Assembly: GCA_037367405.1 (NCBI GenBank)
Contig: JAZKJV010006054.1
Location: 620,001-684,000 of the forward strand
From: Ottelia alismoides
Taxonomy: Eukaryota > Streptophyta > Magnoliopsida > Alismatales > Hydrocharitaceae
Length of the DNA: 64,000 nucleotides
Direction: 5' to 3'
Positions within the stretch are counted from its first letter, which is position 1, and every line of letters begins with the position of its first letter. Below the pieces are notes generated by a model that saw only the letters and a list, made by a program, of their open reading frames with translations, did not search any database and was not told the origin of the DNA. The position numbers were made by a program, and so were the translations under genes. Below are positions 43,853-55,560 of this stretch, one piece after another.

Positions 43853-44540
43853 CTACCCCATCAAATATTAATATTTTGGGGATCCCAAACCTTTTGATAA
43901 TGTGATCTTATAGAAACAGGCAGACAGTACGACTGTCAGCGGTTCAGGTTGGAATAGCCTCCACCCAATAGCTTACATAATCGACAGTGAGCAGAATGTA
44001 TTCGAATCCCTGGCTGTTAGGGAACGAGCCCATGAAATGGATGCCCCAAACATCAAACATGTCTGAAATCTGAATGTACATTAGCGGCAATGTGTCTCCC
44101 ATTCCAATGGTACCACCCAATCTCTGACAATCGGGTGCAATGCTTTAGAAAATCTTCTACATCTTTGAATTGAGTCGGCCACCAAAGGCCGCATTACAGA
44201 ACTTCCGTTGCCATTCTTCTGTGTCCTCCCGATTCTCTGGAGTGACAATGTTCGAGGACACTATGGACTTCCTCCTGAGGAATGCATCTTCTCCATATGT
44301 TGTCTGCCCCCTCTCGAAAGAGATATGGATCCTCCCACTAGTAGAAATGGATATCTGACAATAACTTATCTCTTTTCAGCTTAGGCCAATCTTATGGAGT
44401 TTTCTTAGATACAAGATAGTTCACAATATCGATGAACCAGGGGAGCGATGTGACTGACAATATGGCTTCATCTGGAAAAGTCTCTGTGATCGACAATAGG
44501 CTCTACTCAGGAGTGTCTGGCTCCAGATTGGATTCTTGAT
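43853..44540 (-). pseudogene. Gypsy no. 2 integrase, N-terminal half
   Basis: On the minus strand, IHFYYWEDPYLFREGADNIWRR-like sequence (44,360-44,290) is followed by CHSRESGGHRR and CGLWWPTQFKDVEDFLKHC (44,250-44,140): the H2C2 zinc finger of Athila/Tat integrase with family spacing. Then HFMGSFPNSQGFEYILLTVDYVSYWVEAIPT (44,040-43,945; the first catalytic Asp of the family GIDFMGPF motif is here His) and a degenerate second-Asp region up to the solo LTR. Stops and frameshifts are present. 44,360-44,540 corresponds to the RNase H-integrase linker (16,330-16,500 of Gypsy no. 1). Confidence 0.85.
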
Positions 44541-46144
44541 CTAGGATTGAAGAGAAAAGGGGCTCAACCAGCCTGAGAGGCAAGGAGCAGAACCAACTAG
44601 CGGTGCTCCAACGGTGGGGTGGATTCACCTCCTTCGCTTGCTCTCCTTGCTGCCACCATGGCGAAACTCATCGAAGTGATCTGAGGGGCTAAAGCTCGAA
44701 GAAAAGGGATCAGAAGTCAAAAGGGGGCGAAGGGGTTATATTTATAGGCAAGTTTTGAGGGAATTTCGAGGGTCGATTGCATGAGATTGAGAGGTGGTAG
44801 GTGGAGATGCGAGGATGGGTGTGGATCTAGGACGAAGAGGCTACAGAATGGTGGTGGTCTCGAGGATAATGAGTGAGCGTGGAGGTGTGGAGAAAATGGC
44901 AAAGGGGTGGCCCGTGTGACTTCTGACAGGCGTCAGAAGGGATGAGGTATAGTTGACCAAGGTCAACATTTGAAGGCGCATGGTTGGTCTACGTGGACCA
45001 ACTAGGAAATTCCAAGGAAAAATTCCTTCGAAAATGAATACTAAATAGTAATTGATTTATTATTTTTAGGTCATAAAATAAAAAAATGTTTATAACTTTC
45101 TATAGTATTTATGCATGTTTTTATTTTTTAATGGTGTTTATTTACAAGTTACTTTTTAGGGCATAGATATATTTTCCTATGTTTTAGGTATTTTTTGTAT
45201 TTTAAATTTTATTATTTTATGTTCTTATTTTATATATTCATAACTTATTTTTATACATATAAATATATTTTTATGACATTTTTCTGAAGTAATATATACA
45301 CTTAATTAAATAGGAGTATGATATCTATAGGTATAAACACATGTACTGTACCTATGTATTTTGTATAAGTATTTTATTTTAATGTTTTATTTGTGTTTTT
45401 ATTTTAGTTTTAGTATGTACATATACTATAGATAGTTTTTACAAAATTATAAAAATATAAAATTACAAAAATAATAAAGAATAAATAAAATGAATATTTT
45501 AATCGGGTTTATTATATAGTAAAGGTCCAAAACCTAATTTTCACACCTTAACTCCAAAAAATATGAAACCACCTTCATTAAATAGCTTATGAAATATTAT
45601 ATACAATTAAAGTTATTTTGATATATTTTGAGTTTTTATTTGGTAGATATAGTTCTATGAAGTTTAGGTTTTATGATTTTATTCAGAGTATATTTTGTAC
45701 ACTGTGTAATATTTTTGTATAAACTCAATTTTGTATTTTTCTATAAATTATTATATACAACTTTGATGTATAAAGTTTCTTTATTTAAGATGTAATAAAA
45801 TAGGTCCCAAAAAGTAATTATTGGCCTATTTTGTAGAGTGATTGGTCATGTATTTAGTATTCAATTAGTCGCCCTATCTCCCCCTACTTTATTCCTTGTC
45901 GACTAAGTCATCATGATGACTGAGTCTTAGGGGCTAGGGATACTTCAGTGTCCTTGACACTTCACTCTTTTTCTTTCCTTTATTCTTTGACTTTGGCAAT
46001 AAATACCATATACAAACAATATTTTATATAGTCGGAATAAATTATTGAACGTTTATTTTGACAAGTTAATAATACATACCTGCATTTAGCTAGGACTTAA
46101 AGGTCCAAATGAAAGAATAAAGGTGATGAAATGGAGATTCATCA
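44541..46144 (-). repeat. Gypsy no. 2 5' LTR, truncated to 1,604 bp
   Basis: On the minus strand it starts TGATGAATCTCCATTTCATC at 46,144 and aligns to 37,584-35,955 of the other LTR. It includes the G-box palindrome (44,983-45,003, one mismatch at CTACGTGG) and TATA box (44,747-44,739). It stops at about 44,541, inside the leader part, where integrase-linker sequence takes over. The lost part is R-U5 and everything downstream through RNase H. Confidence 0.85.
44739..44747 (-). promoter_or_regulatory. TATA box of Gypsy no. 2 5' LTR
   Basis: The minus strand reads CTATAAATA, about 245 bp from the G-box palindrome. It matches 36,190-36,182 in the partner LTR. Confidence 0.75.
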
Positions 46145-46149
46145 GGGCT
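46145..46149. repeat. Target-site duplication GGGCT, right copy
   Basis: Partner of 33,843-33,847. Confidence 0.75.
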
Positions 46150-46308
46150 TCAAAACCAGCATTGGATCTTGTCACACCCTCTTCTTCTCGCTCGACCGTG
46201 GAGGAACTGGATACTATCACCCTCTCAGTCTCTCTCTTGGATCTCACTAAAAAGAGAATGGAAAATGCTGGATATGAAAGCTTAGAGCTTAGGGTTTCCT
46301 TATATAGA
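46150..46308. other. Host remnant between Gypsy no. 2 and CACTA
   Basis: This is 159 bp that belong with 32,333-33,842 on one side of Gypsy no. 2 and with 51,743 onwards on the other side of the CACTA element. On the minus strand it contains TCTATATAAGG followed by a purine-pyrimidine leader-like stretch, which could be a promoter. A 65-codon + frame crosses it but shows no known domain. Confidence 0.4.
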
Positions 46309-46319
46309 CACAAAAAATA

Positions 46320-46865
46320 GACTGTCTTTCTGGGATGGTTACAAAATGATTGTCCCATTAGCAACCAGTGGGGATGGTCATGCTCTAACCGTCGCTAATC
46401 CAACTCATAGGTGTTGTCTGCATGCCCTCGTCCCCTATTCAAGAATCAGAGGGAAAAAGATACTATTATTCTCATCACCCATATCCATGTAAGGGGATGG
46501 TTAATCTTGCAGGTCCCCCATGCCAATGTTGGACGAGACAGGTGCTGTGACAGTCCCCTATTTCTACTACTAAGAGATAATAAGTTATGACTGTATATTT
46601 TTTGGATGATTGGGGACGGCCATAACCGTCTCCTATGCTTCTTAATGCTCATCGCTGATGGTTGTTTAAAGCTCCAAGATATTTTGTCAAAGGGGGAGGG
46701 TGTAACCGTCCCAAACGATGACTAGAGGGGATGCCTGTATATTGACCGTTCCTTCTCTGATTGATGGCCCGAAAATCTATGAATATTTGAGGCTAAAAGG
46801 GATCATCGTTAGTGAACCATCCCCGATCACTATAGAGGGGACGGTTGATGACTCTTCCCTATGGT
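46320..46865. repeat. CACTA 5' subterminal repeats
   Basis: Irregular copies of GGGGATGGTTA / TAACCGTCCC occur (around 46,370, 46,490, 46,605-46,640, 46,695-46,725, 46,840). They are in both orientations and share the core with the 3' array. Such motifs bind the element's TnpA-like protein in the En/Spm family (established for that family). Confidence 0.75.
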
Positions 46866-47758
46866 GATTTACCCAACCTGCATTCGGATGCCTTATCATT
46901 CACCACAGCAGCCACGATTTTCACAACCCTCACCACACTCTCTCCAAACTAACCCACTCATCCATGTTCTTCTCCAACATCCCCGGTGCTCGACTGAGGT
47001 CAGCGTTTCTCTTCCATCCATGCTCATGCTTCACGCGCTCCTCTAAGATATATCTTTAAGTGTCGCAACTTGATTTTTATTATGATTTGATATTTGAGAC
47101 CATCTTTTTATAATATATCATTGTTCTTTGACACTTAATGGTCACTAATTCACCATTATCTTTTCTCTTGTATTAGGATATTCATTATTGGTTTTAAGGT
47201 TAAGGTAAATTCTTGTGACAATTAAGTCACTAATATTCACCATATATACACATATGTATATGTAAAGTAAGTTATTTTTATATAATAAACTAAATAAAAT
47301 ATAAATTCAAATATCTTGTATAGTTCTTGAATACTATTTAGTGTTTTCTAATCGCATAAAATTCTATCAACAAGCTTCGGACAACAATCTAAATTAGATT
47401 ATTGAGTCAAGAATTAAGTTGGATTGTTAATTGGCTTACCTGGCAACCCATTTGTGTAACTTACACTTCACGAATGATTAATTGAGTGTAAGTTCATTTT
47501 GGTTATTATTTAATGTAGTGGAGATCCTATACATGTTCCAAATCCCCTTTTTTATAGAGATTACGTTGAGACTCGATGGAGTCATTGATTAAATCTGAGA
47601 CAGTTGTTGAGATTACCTTAAGACTCAATAGAGTCTATAGTACATCCTCACTTCTTGGAGTCTACTTATTGGAGTCCTTTGATTTGATCATCACCCTGAT
47701 CATTGTAACCTCCAAAGAGTAGCTAAGATATATCTATTAATTTGTATGGTACGGGAAA

Positions 47759-49745
47759 ATGGGAAATAGTTGGATGAATAAAAGATTTGATGATTTGGCG
47801 ACTTATAGGAAAGGTATCAATGAGTTCTTAGATTAGGCTTTTTGCTGTGAATTGATATACAATATTATTTTGAGGTGAAAGAGATAAGATTCAATGTCCA
47901 TGAGTAAGATGTAAAAACACTTTGATTAATATTTCAAGATGAGTTTACGAGCATCTTATATTGAATGCGATTTGACTACATTACACACATTGAACTTACC
48001 ATGGAGAAGGTCTTCAACATATTTCGGAAAAAACTAATGATGTAACTTATGATGAAGATCAAATGCAAACGGATATTGTTGATGGAATATTAGAAATGTT
48101 AGATGATATTCGAAGACCTATTTCAGATGAAAGTACATAACCAAGTCAGAATGATTTTCGTGAAAATTTAACAGATGCATAAACTTGTTTGGCTCTAGGA
48201 GTCGAAATATCTCTTCTAAGGTTTTTGTTACAGTTATTTAAGATGAAAGGGAAGAATCGTTGTACAAAGGTGATGATGTCTGATGTTTTACATTTAATTT
48301 GAAAGATATTAAGCAATCCTGATAAGTTTCAAAAAGATTGGAAGGATGCAAAATCAAGGTTCCAATATCTTGGATTAAATTATGAAAAAAATTGGTGCAT
48401 GTACAAATGATTGCATTCTATATTAGAAGGAGAATTCTATATTAGAGGCTTGCCTCGAATGTATGCTTCAAGATTTAAGAAGAATAATGGTGTATTTAGG
48501 CAAAATAACCTGGGAAGATTTTTCAGCTCTTCCCTCTTATACCTTGACTACAACATTTATATTTATTTATTTGAATAACAAAATGGATGATATGAAAGGA
48601 ACATAAAAAAAGAAAGATACAAATGGTCTTATTAGACATCTTTCATATTCGGAGGAGTGGATAAAATTTGATGAAATATATCCTTCATTCGTTGAGGAAG
48701 TTAGAAATATAAGATTAGGGCGTACTTTTGATGGTTTTAGTAGATTCAGAAATATAAGTACAAGCTATTCTACATGGCATGTAATATTAGTTACATATAA
48801 CCGCCACATTGGATGTCGACGGCTTCATCATTTATGATGATGCCCTTAGCGTACTTTGATAGAAGATCTTAAAATCTTATGGAGAATAAGCGTGTGGGCT
48901 TATGATGAAGTGAAGAAAGAATATTTACGATATGTGCCTCTCTAATGTGAACCATTACTGATTTTTTATCAAATGCGTATTATTGGGATGAAGTACAAAA
49001 GCAAGCTTGCATGTTTGATTTTATGGAAAATACAGAATCCACATGGTTATCTGCAAGTATGAACATTATTATTTAGGTCATCATCTTCTCTTACCTATAA
49101 AATATAGATGGTAGAAAGGGGAGAATGACAACAAGTTTGATGGCCAACCGTTCGAACGTCGAATCACCTTAATTCGAAAATTAGGAATCTTGATATGGCA
49201 AGAACAAGAAAAGATCGGTAGATTCTGTTTGGGTAAAACGTATATGAAGAAGTTAGCAGGAGGTTGGTGTAAGTGAAGTATCTTTTCTCAAAATTTGTCG
49301 TACTAGAAAACTTTATAGATTCAACACAATCTAGTTGTAATGCATATAGAGAATAATTTTTGGAAAATATCCTTGGAATACTTAAATCTTTCAACTAATG
49401 CGAAGGACAGTTTGAGAGAAAGACATGATTTGATACAATTCGGAATTTGGTAAGAGTTACATCCTATTGAGTCAAATAATTCTAGAATTATATTACTTGG
49501 TGTAGTTTATAGGTTATCTAAATATTAGTGGGATAGAATAATACTTTTTAAAAAATATATTAAATAACTTCCTAAATTAGCAGATGTATAAATCATGGAG
49601 AAAGAAAAATAACTGCGTTGAAAAGTCATGATTGTCATGTGCTTTGGCATGCTTATTTTCCCTTTGCAATCTGGGGAGTCCTCCATTCGGATGTGATGCA
49701 ATCGTTAATCAAACTTAGTCGATTTTTTAAAGTTCTTATGATGTA
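47759..49745 (+). pseudogene. CACTA transposase (tnp2), decayed
   Basis: The start ATG at 47,759 opens the transposase-associated domain: MGNSWMNKRFDD...KGINEFLD, then a stop. KKLVHVQMIAFY (48,385-48,420) matches the ...ACPNDCILY segment. The tnp2 core (Transposase_21 family) is clear at 48,630-48,795: GLIRHLSYSEEWIKF, IYPSFVEEVRNIRLGRTFDG, FSRFRNISTSYSTWHV. IFSQNLSYWKTL-like and LVVMHIENNFW lie at 49,275-49,365, and KSHDCHVLWHAYFPFAIWGVL at 49,623-49,685 marks the C-terminal part. Many stops; the enzyme is dead. Confidence 0.9.
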
Positions 49746-49849
49746 ACAAATCAATTCAAGCATGATTTTGTAAGTTTGTTTAATTGGTTATATATAAATA
49801 ATACAAAAAATCTTTAATATATTCCATTTAATTTTAATTAAAGGAAATG

Positions 49850-50420
49850 ACTGAGAGGCCGTCCGAATAGAAGATTTTGCGGGGTCAAAGAGTCGAGACC
49901 TCGGAGGAGAAGTGCAATGGGTTAATAATGCATATGCACCAATTCATGCAAGTTAATTATGATGTACAATAATTGTCTATACAATTTTCCTTTATTTATT
50001 TTTAAACCAAACATGCAAGAGAAGATGTTCAAACTCACTACAACTTTCTCCTTAAATAGCACAGGGACGAGCACCTTACCGTTATCTATTGAAGAGGTGT
50101 TCCTCCAAACTACATGTCTGAAACATTTTGGAAATATACGATATGGTGGACAAGGAGCGATGGTCCATACATGGTACGGAACAGGTGCTAGTAGGTATGG
50201 ATCATCATCACAACAAAGCAAGGGAGAGAGAGAGATGGAGAGAGAGATGTGAGATGTCAAAGCAAAGATGTCCGTAAAGGATGAGATAGCCAAGTTGTGT
50301 TCTTACATGGAGAATGTCATGGATTGCATTAATTGTCTCCAGAGCAAGGCTGACCGACAGATAACACATGCATGACTCGATGACGATGAGGATGACCACG
50401 AAAAGGAAATGAGGACACTG
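49850..50420 (+). pseudogene. Possible second CACTA gene remnant (tnpA-like)
   Basis: A 97-codon frame (49,959-50,252) reads a ...TGTSTLPLSIEEVF...GASRYGSSSQQSK segment followed by Glu/Arg repeats. Past a stop come fragments like KLCSYMENVMDCIN at 50,295-50,335. The Gly/Ser-rich then Glu-rich coiled-coil order resembles the C-terminal part of TnpA-like or Transposase_24 proteins that accompany tnp2. This is weak resemblance only. Confidence 0.4.
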
Positions 50421-50639
50421 AGGAAAAGTAGATTAGGTTTTAGAATGTTTGTTTGTTTGTTTTTAGACTTAACTTGAACACTTGAATCAAATGTTTGTAG
50501 TTTAGGTTATCTGTAGAATATTTTTAAAATTATGCATGAAGTGCTTTGATATATATCTGAGATGAGATAGATTTTGTTGTGGATTTTTTTGTTGTGAATT
50601 CATTACAACAACAGGGCACTAAATCCATTGTAGCAGATT

Positions 50640-51724
50640 TGTTTCTATTTATGAGGTTTAGAGGGGACGGTCACCAATCGTCCCCTATAAGAATAAGAGG
50701 GGACTGTCGTGACCATTCCCTTCGGACGATGTGGGCTTACTGGTCCAATTTTTGTGGGGCAGAGACAGGAGGGGATGGTCCTAACCGTCTCCATAGCATT
50801 TCGTACCCCTCCCTACAACCCAGATACCTGGGGAGAACTAGAGGGGATGGTTCATGACCATTCCGTTTAATTTTTGTAGGGGATGGTCGCGATCGTCTCT
50901 TCCGGACGAGATGGGGTTACTGGTCCAATTTTGGGAGGTGAGGACTGGAGGGGACGATCATAACTATACCCATAGCACTTTTGTTCTCATCCCAACATCA
51001 TCGATACCTGAGGAGAACTAGAGGGATTGTTAGCGACTGTCCCCTTTAATTCTTATGGGGGACGATTACGATCATCCCCTCTAAATGAGGTGGTCTCACT
51101 AGTTCAACTTTTTAGGGGCAGGGTCTGGAGGGGACAAACCTAACTATCCCCATAGGGCTTCTGTGCATGTCCTTGCAACATATGATACCTATGGAGAACT
51201 AGAGGGGACAATTAATGACCATCCCCTTTAATTCTTGTAGGGGGTGGTTGCGATTGTCCCCTCTAGACGAGGTGGGCTTACTAGTCCAATTTTGGGGGCA
51301 GGGACTTCAAGGGACAATCATAACCGTCCCCATAGGGCTTCTGTTCCTGTCTCTACAGCTCGAACTAGAGGAGCCGGTTAATGATTGTCCCCTACTAGTT
51401 ATTGATAGGGACGGTCGCTGACTGTCTCTTCTAGTATGAATGAAGGGATGGTTTGGACCATCCTCTCCATCTTTAATAGGGGACGATTTGCGACTGTATC
51501 CTACGATTGAATAAAAGTGACGTTCGTTAACTATCTCTTCCAGTATGAACGGAAGGGACAATTATAACCGTCCCCTCCATCTCTGAATAGGGGACGCGTC
51601 ATTTTTGTGTCCCCTTCAGTCAAATAAGACATTATTATTGGGGATGATTTTTCAATTGTCCTCTATGAGCAAAGGAGACGATTTTCATGACATATGGGAT
51701 GGTTGTTGACCATCTCAAAAGGTT
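50640..51724. repeat. CACTA 3' subterminal array, about 180-bp units
   Basis: Units begin with GGAGAACTAGAGGGGA near 50,832, 51,011 and 51,192 (spacing about 180 bp), with a partial unit at 50,650 and irregular ones to 51,720. Each carries several GGGGACGGT...ACCGTCCCC inverted pairs. Gradual decay of spacing after 51,365 is visible. Confidence 0.85.
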
Positions 51725-51739
51725 CCTTTGCTTGTAGTG
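51725..51739 (-). repeat. CACTA 3' terminal inverted repeat
   Basis: The minus strand reads CACTACAAGCAAAGG, the diagnostic CACTA terminus. It is followed by the AGA duplication. Confidence 0.85.
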
Positions 51740-51742
51740 AGA

Positions 51743-53150
51743 GGAGGGTGGAGCAGCAACTCGGAGAAGAAAAATACGAGTGTCTGCAATTTGACATAGA
51801 TGTACATCTATGGAAAAACTATAATAATTCTTATTAGAAAATATATCTTTCTCGAACACGTCTTTCAATAAATAAATGTGCAAGTCGATCAATAGAAGCT
51901 TGGATGAACATAATCGTTATATCGTGTCTTCTCGAGCCACTGTTGGGTCAATACAAAGGGTAAAATTATTAGCAATTACCCTGCAATGAAGCTAATACTA
52001 AACACTATTGTAAAGACAACCAAGAAGTGTACCATCTTAGGGGTATACACACCCTAACGTACTAACTCACATTAGGTCATGCCTTCAATTACTATATTGT
52101 TTCTTTTATTAGTAATCAAGAGATTATCGAGAATTACTACAATGCCCTACCCATGGAATTGAAGTTGTGATGGTGTATGCAACAAAATATGACTATTGGG
52201 ATAAACTCCGCCGGGCATCATTGAGAAACAATATTTGATACTAAATGCATTATGACAACCATTATGACCGTTGGGATTGTCTTTATCAAAGTATCTAACA
52301 CGGTGTCCAAAGATGCATCTCCATCTCTTGCGGTACCTATATATCCACACAACGCAAATAAGTTCTTAAAATATGTTGTTCAATATATCAATATTATCAC
52401 ATCTTCAGCCAGATCAACTCATATACAAGGAGCAAGATATCGTAATATATCAGTATTATCAAATCTTCAGCCAATTGATTGATATTGATTGGTATTTGAA
52501 CATGTATGTCATAAAAAAGCATACACTCATAGTCATGTTCCCACCACATGAGTGCCATTTTTTTATGGAAAAAGGATCCCTATTCATTAATTTTTAAAAC
52601 AAAGAAAATGACACTTGAATCACACACCATTTATGATACATATATAAAACATGTGTTCATATTATTTCCATCCTCTTCCCCTTATGCATAAATATTTCAA
52701 TTTTTTTCCAATTTATCAAAACTTATAAATTTATTCTTAAGTTGGCCAATCCTGCCATTATTCAATTAGTATCAATTGGTACTGATTGGTGAACTGATTC
52801 TCCAAGGGCTAGGTTGCTCAATCAATATCAATCAACTGGATCACTCTCTGTGAGAAAAAAGTTGTAGATTTCTATTTGAAAATTTGTTGCTCATTTCTCT
52901 CATTGTTCTCATCACAACTACACATTTTTTCTTTCTAAAAGTAGGTTTGCAAGGTCTCAAAATGGAGTAAAATATCATATATCAATGAATTTGAAATTTC
53001 AATGTACAATAAAATCACTTCTAGGCTTTAGTAGTATGCATGTAGGGTGTTTTGCATACACTTGGGGTTGTGAAATGTATTGAAATAACAACAATAAAGA
53101 GGGGAGAAATTGTTATCATCGAGGATGTTCTCATCATGATATTTTATTGG
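51743..53150. other. Unassigned intergenic sequence
   Basis: No feature could be assigned. On the minus strand near 52,350-52,240 a stop-free stretch reads like a hydrophobic segment (TVLDTLIKTIPTVIMVV), overlapping another 67-codon minus frame in a different register; neither resembles a family I know. 52,740-52,860 has tandem-like ATCAATTGGTACTGATTGGT words. Confidence 0.3.
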
Positions 53151-55560
53151 TCTAACAGCCTTGATAACATGTACACGTAGGCGACATTGAGATGTTGTAG
53201 CCTGTTACACATAGATGCCCACAGATTATCGATAAGACAAACTTCTACATCGATAATATCGACCCTTTAGCTGTCATAGTGCATCTTTAGCTAGGTGGAT
53301 TGTGGAGGAGACAACATAGGTCTAAGGAGATGCTCTCCCTTTATCTTTTGTATCCACCACCACCCCTACAACCTTAATGTATCTACCACTACCACTTCTA
53401 CCCTTATCGCTTGTTTGTCTCCAAACCATAATAATAAAAAGAACTAGACTTTCTACCGTATCCACTACCCCTTGCAAGCTTTAGTCTTTGCCGTTGCCTC
53501 CTCCTCCACCCCCTCCATTTACTCTACCAATAACCTCTCAATAGAAGCTTGATCCATTTCCATCATGATAACTATAACCAGGTACCTCTAGCATACACTC
53601 CGACAAAAAATGTGGTAGAGTTTCGTTGTTTTTTTATATTTTCCCTAAAGACATTTAATGAGAAATTAAAACCTCGAGCATCTTTACCAGACCGCCCAAC
53701 CCAAAGGATTTTCATTTTAAGCCAAATGTAGTATACACGTTATCCATCACCAAATCATGTCCATATAAGCCCGATCTCTATCATGCCATATTCACACTAG
53801 GAAATGCCAAGTCAAGTTTTAAGAAATTTAAAAGATTAGATTAAGAACCTAAACTAATAGAACAACTATAAATGAAATACTAAATACTATATGATGCGAT
53901 GAGAAACCCTAAAAGTTACTAACTTTTAATTTGTTAAAATTCCATTGTAATTTGTTAAAGATATCCCACTTAAGACTCTAAGTATAATAAAAAGCGCATC
54001 ATTAAGGGGTAAGTATATCATTATTTTAAAGCCGTTAGGAAACCTAAAATCTTATGATGATTGTTTTTGTGTTAAGGAAAAGTCATCATATTCGCACCTC
54101 ATCTTACTGAATAGAACTGATGAATACTCATTCATGAACCTTTATTCCTTTATTTTATCTTTAAAACCCAAGCTAAATAATGTAAATATAGTAACTCATT
54201 GACTGTAAATAGTGCCTAAATGCTCGTATTAAAATATATAATAAATGAATAAGTAAAAGCAAAATAAAGGAAGTAATAAAAATACTGACTGGCCCTAAAC
54301 CCCGAGAATAAGTAAATATTGACTTGGTCGACAAGGAATAAAGGGTCTAACAGCCTTCATAACATGTACACACATGTGACATTGAGATGTTATAGCCTGT
54401 TACACATAGATGCCCTCGGATTATCGATCAGACAAACTTCAACATTGATAATATCGATCTTTTAGCTACAATAGTGCAAATCTAGATCAGTGGATTGTGG
54501 GGGAGATGGCTTAGGTCTAAGGAGATCCTTTCCCTTCATCTATTATATCGACCACCACCCCTACAACCTTAGTGTAGCCACCACTATTTCCACCCTTATC
54601 ACTTTTTCTGTCTCCAACACTATACTAATTATAAGAACTAGATTTTCTACTGTATACACTACCCCCTACAACATTTGGTCTTTGTCATCGCCTCCTCCTC
54701 CACCCCCTCCATTTACTCTACCAATAACCTCTCAATAGAATCATGATCCATTTCCATCACGATAACTATAATCATGTACCTCTAGCATACACTTCGACAA
54801 AAAATTTGGCAGAGTTTCGTTGTTTTTTATATTTTCCCTAAAGACATGTAGTGAGAAATTACAACATCCAGCATCTTTACCAGACTGCCCAACCCAAAGT
54901 ATTTTCATTTTTAGCCAAATGTAGTATACACTTCATCCATCACCAAATCATGTCCATATAAGCCCAATCTCTAACATGCCATATTCACACTGAGAAATGA
55001 CAAGTCAAGTTTTAAGAAATTTAAAAGATTAGATTAAGAACCTAAACTAATAGAACAACTATAAATGAAATACTAAATACTAGATGATGTGATGAGAAAC
55101 CACAAAAGTAACAAACTTTTTAATTTCTTGAAGAATTCCATTGCAATTTATTAAGCATATCCAACTTAAGACTCTAAGCATAATAAAAAGCACATCATTA
55201 AGGGATAATGTATATCATTATTTTAAAGGCATTTAGAAACTTAAAATTTTAAGATGATTGTTTTTTCACTGAGGAAAAGTCATCACTTTTGCACCCCATC
55301 TTACTTAATAGAACTGATGAATACCCATTCATGCACATTTATTCCTTTTTTATCTTTAAAACCCTAGATAAATACATGTAAATACAATTAGCTTGTACAA
55401 ATTAACTCATTGACCATTGACTGTAAATTATGCTTAAATACTTGTATTAAAACACAAAATAAATGAATAAAGAAAAGAAAAATAAAGTATTAAAAATACT
55501 AACTAGCCCTAAACCCTGAGACCAAGTCAATATTCACTTTGGTCAACAAATAATAAAGTA
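53151..55560. repeat. Tandem duplication, unit about 1,195 bp
   Basis: Copy 1 (53,151-54,345) and copy 2 (54,346-about 55,560) align throughout at roughly 90%: TCTAACAGCCTT(G/C)ATAACATG, GCCTGTTACACATAGATGCCC, CTCCTCCTCCACCCCCTCC, AGAAATTTAAAAGATTAG and others. Each copy ends with the first ~220-245 bp of the Gypsy no. 3 LTR (from 54,118 and 55,315). The unit thus joins unassigned host DNA to an LTR start. On the minus strand the unit encodes a Gly-rich stretch with stops; no family recognised. Confidence 0.9.

Larger units (their letters stand above)
33848..46144 (-). mobile_element. Athila-like Gypsy no. 2, minus strand, internally deleted
   Basis: On the minus strand: a truncated 5' LTR (46,144-44,541), an integrase N-terminal part (44,540-43,853), an inserted solo LTR (43,847-40,748), the integrase C-terminal part (40,747-39,993), a 3' UTR with PPT-like stem-loops, a PPT (37,596-37,585) and the 3' LTR (37,584-33,848). 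GGGCT flanks it on both sides. Compared with Gypsy no. 1, everything from the middle of the 5' LTR through leader, gag, protease, RT and RNase H is missing: one deletion joins LTR directly to the pre-integrase region. LTR copies differ by roughly 10-13% in the part compared, so the insertion is old. Confidence 0.85.
46309..51739 (+). mobile_element. CACTA (En/Spm) transposon, 5,431 bp
   Basis: The right end is ...CAAAGGTTCCTTTGC-type sequence closing in CTTGTAGTG, the complement of the diagnostic CACTACAAG terminus. The left end is an eroded CACAAAAAATAG. Both are flanked by AGA (46,306-46,308 and 51,740-51,742), the 3-bp duplication expected for CACTA. Inside: GGGGACGGT-type subterminal repeats at both ends, an AT-rich leader (46,866-47,758, no ORF), a broken tnp2 (47,759-49,745) and a possible tnpA remnant (49,850-50,420). 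Confidence 0.85.

Noticed and set aside
52147..52350. 67-codon minus frame and an overlapping hydrophobic frame
   Set aside because: Two registers look equally open and neither matches a known family. Too short to support.
53250..54720. Gly-rich minus-strand translation and CCTCC-rich tract as a possible host gene exon
   Set aside because: Every frame has stops in both copies of the tandem duplication, and no splice-site or domain evidence supports a gene.
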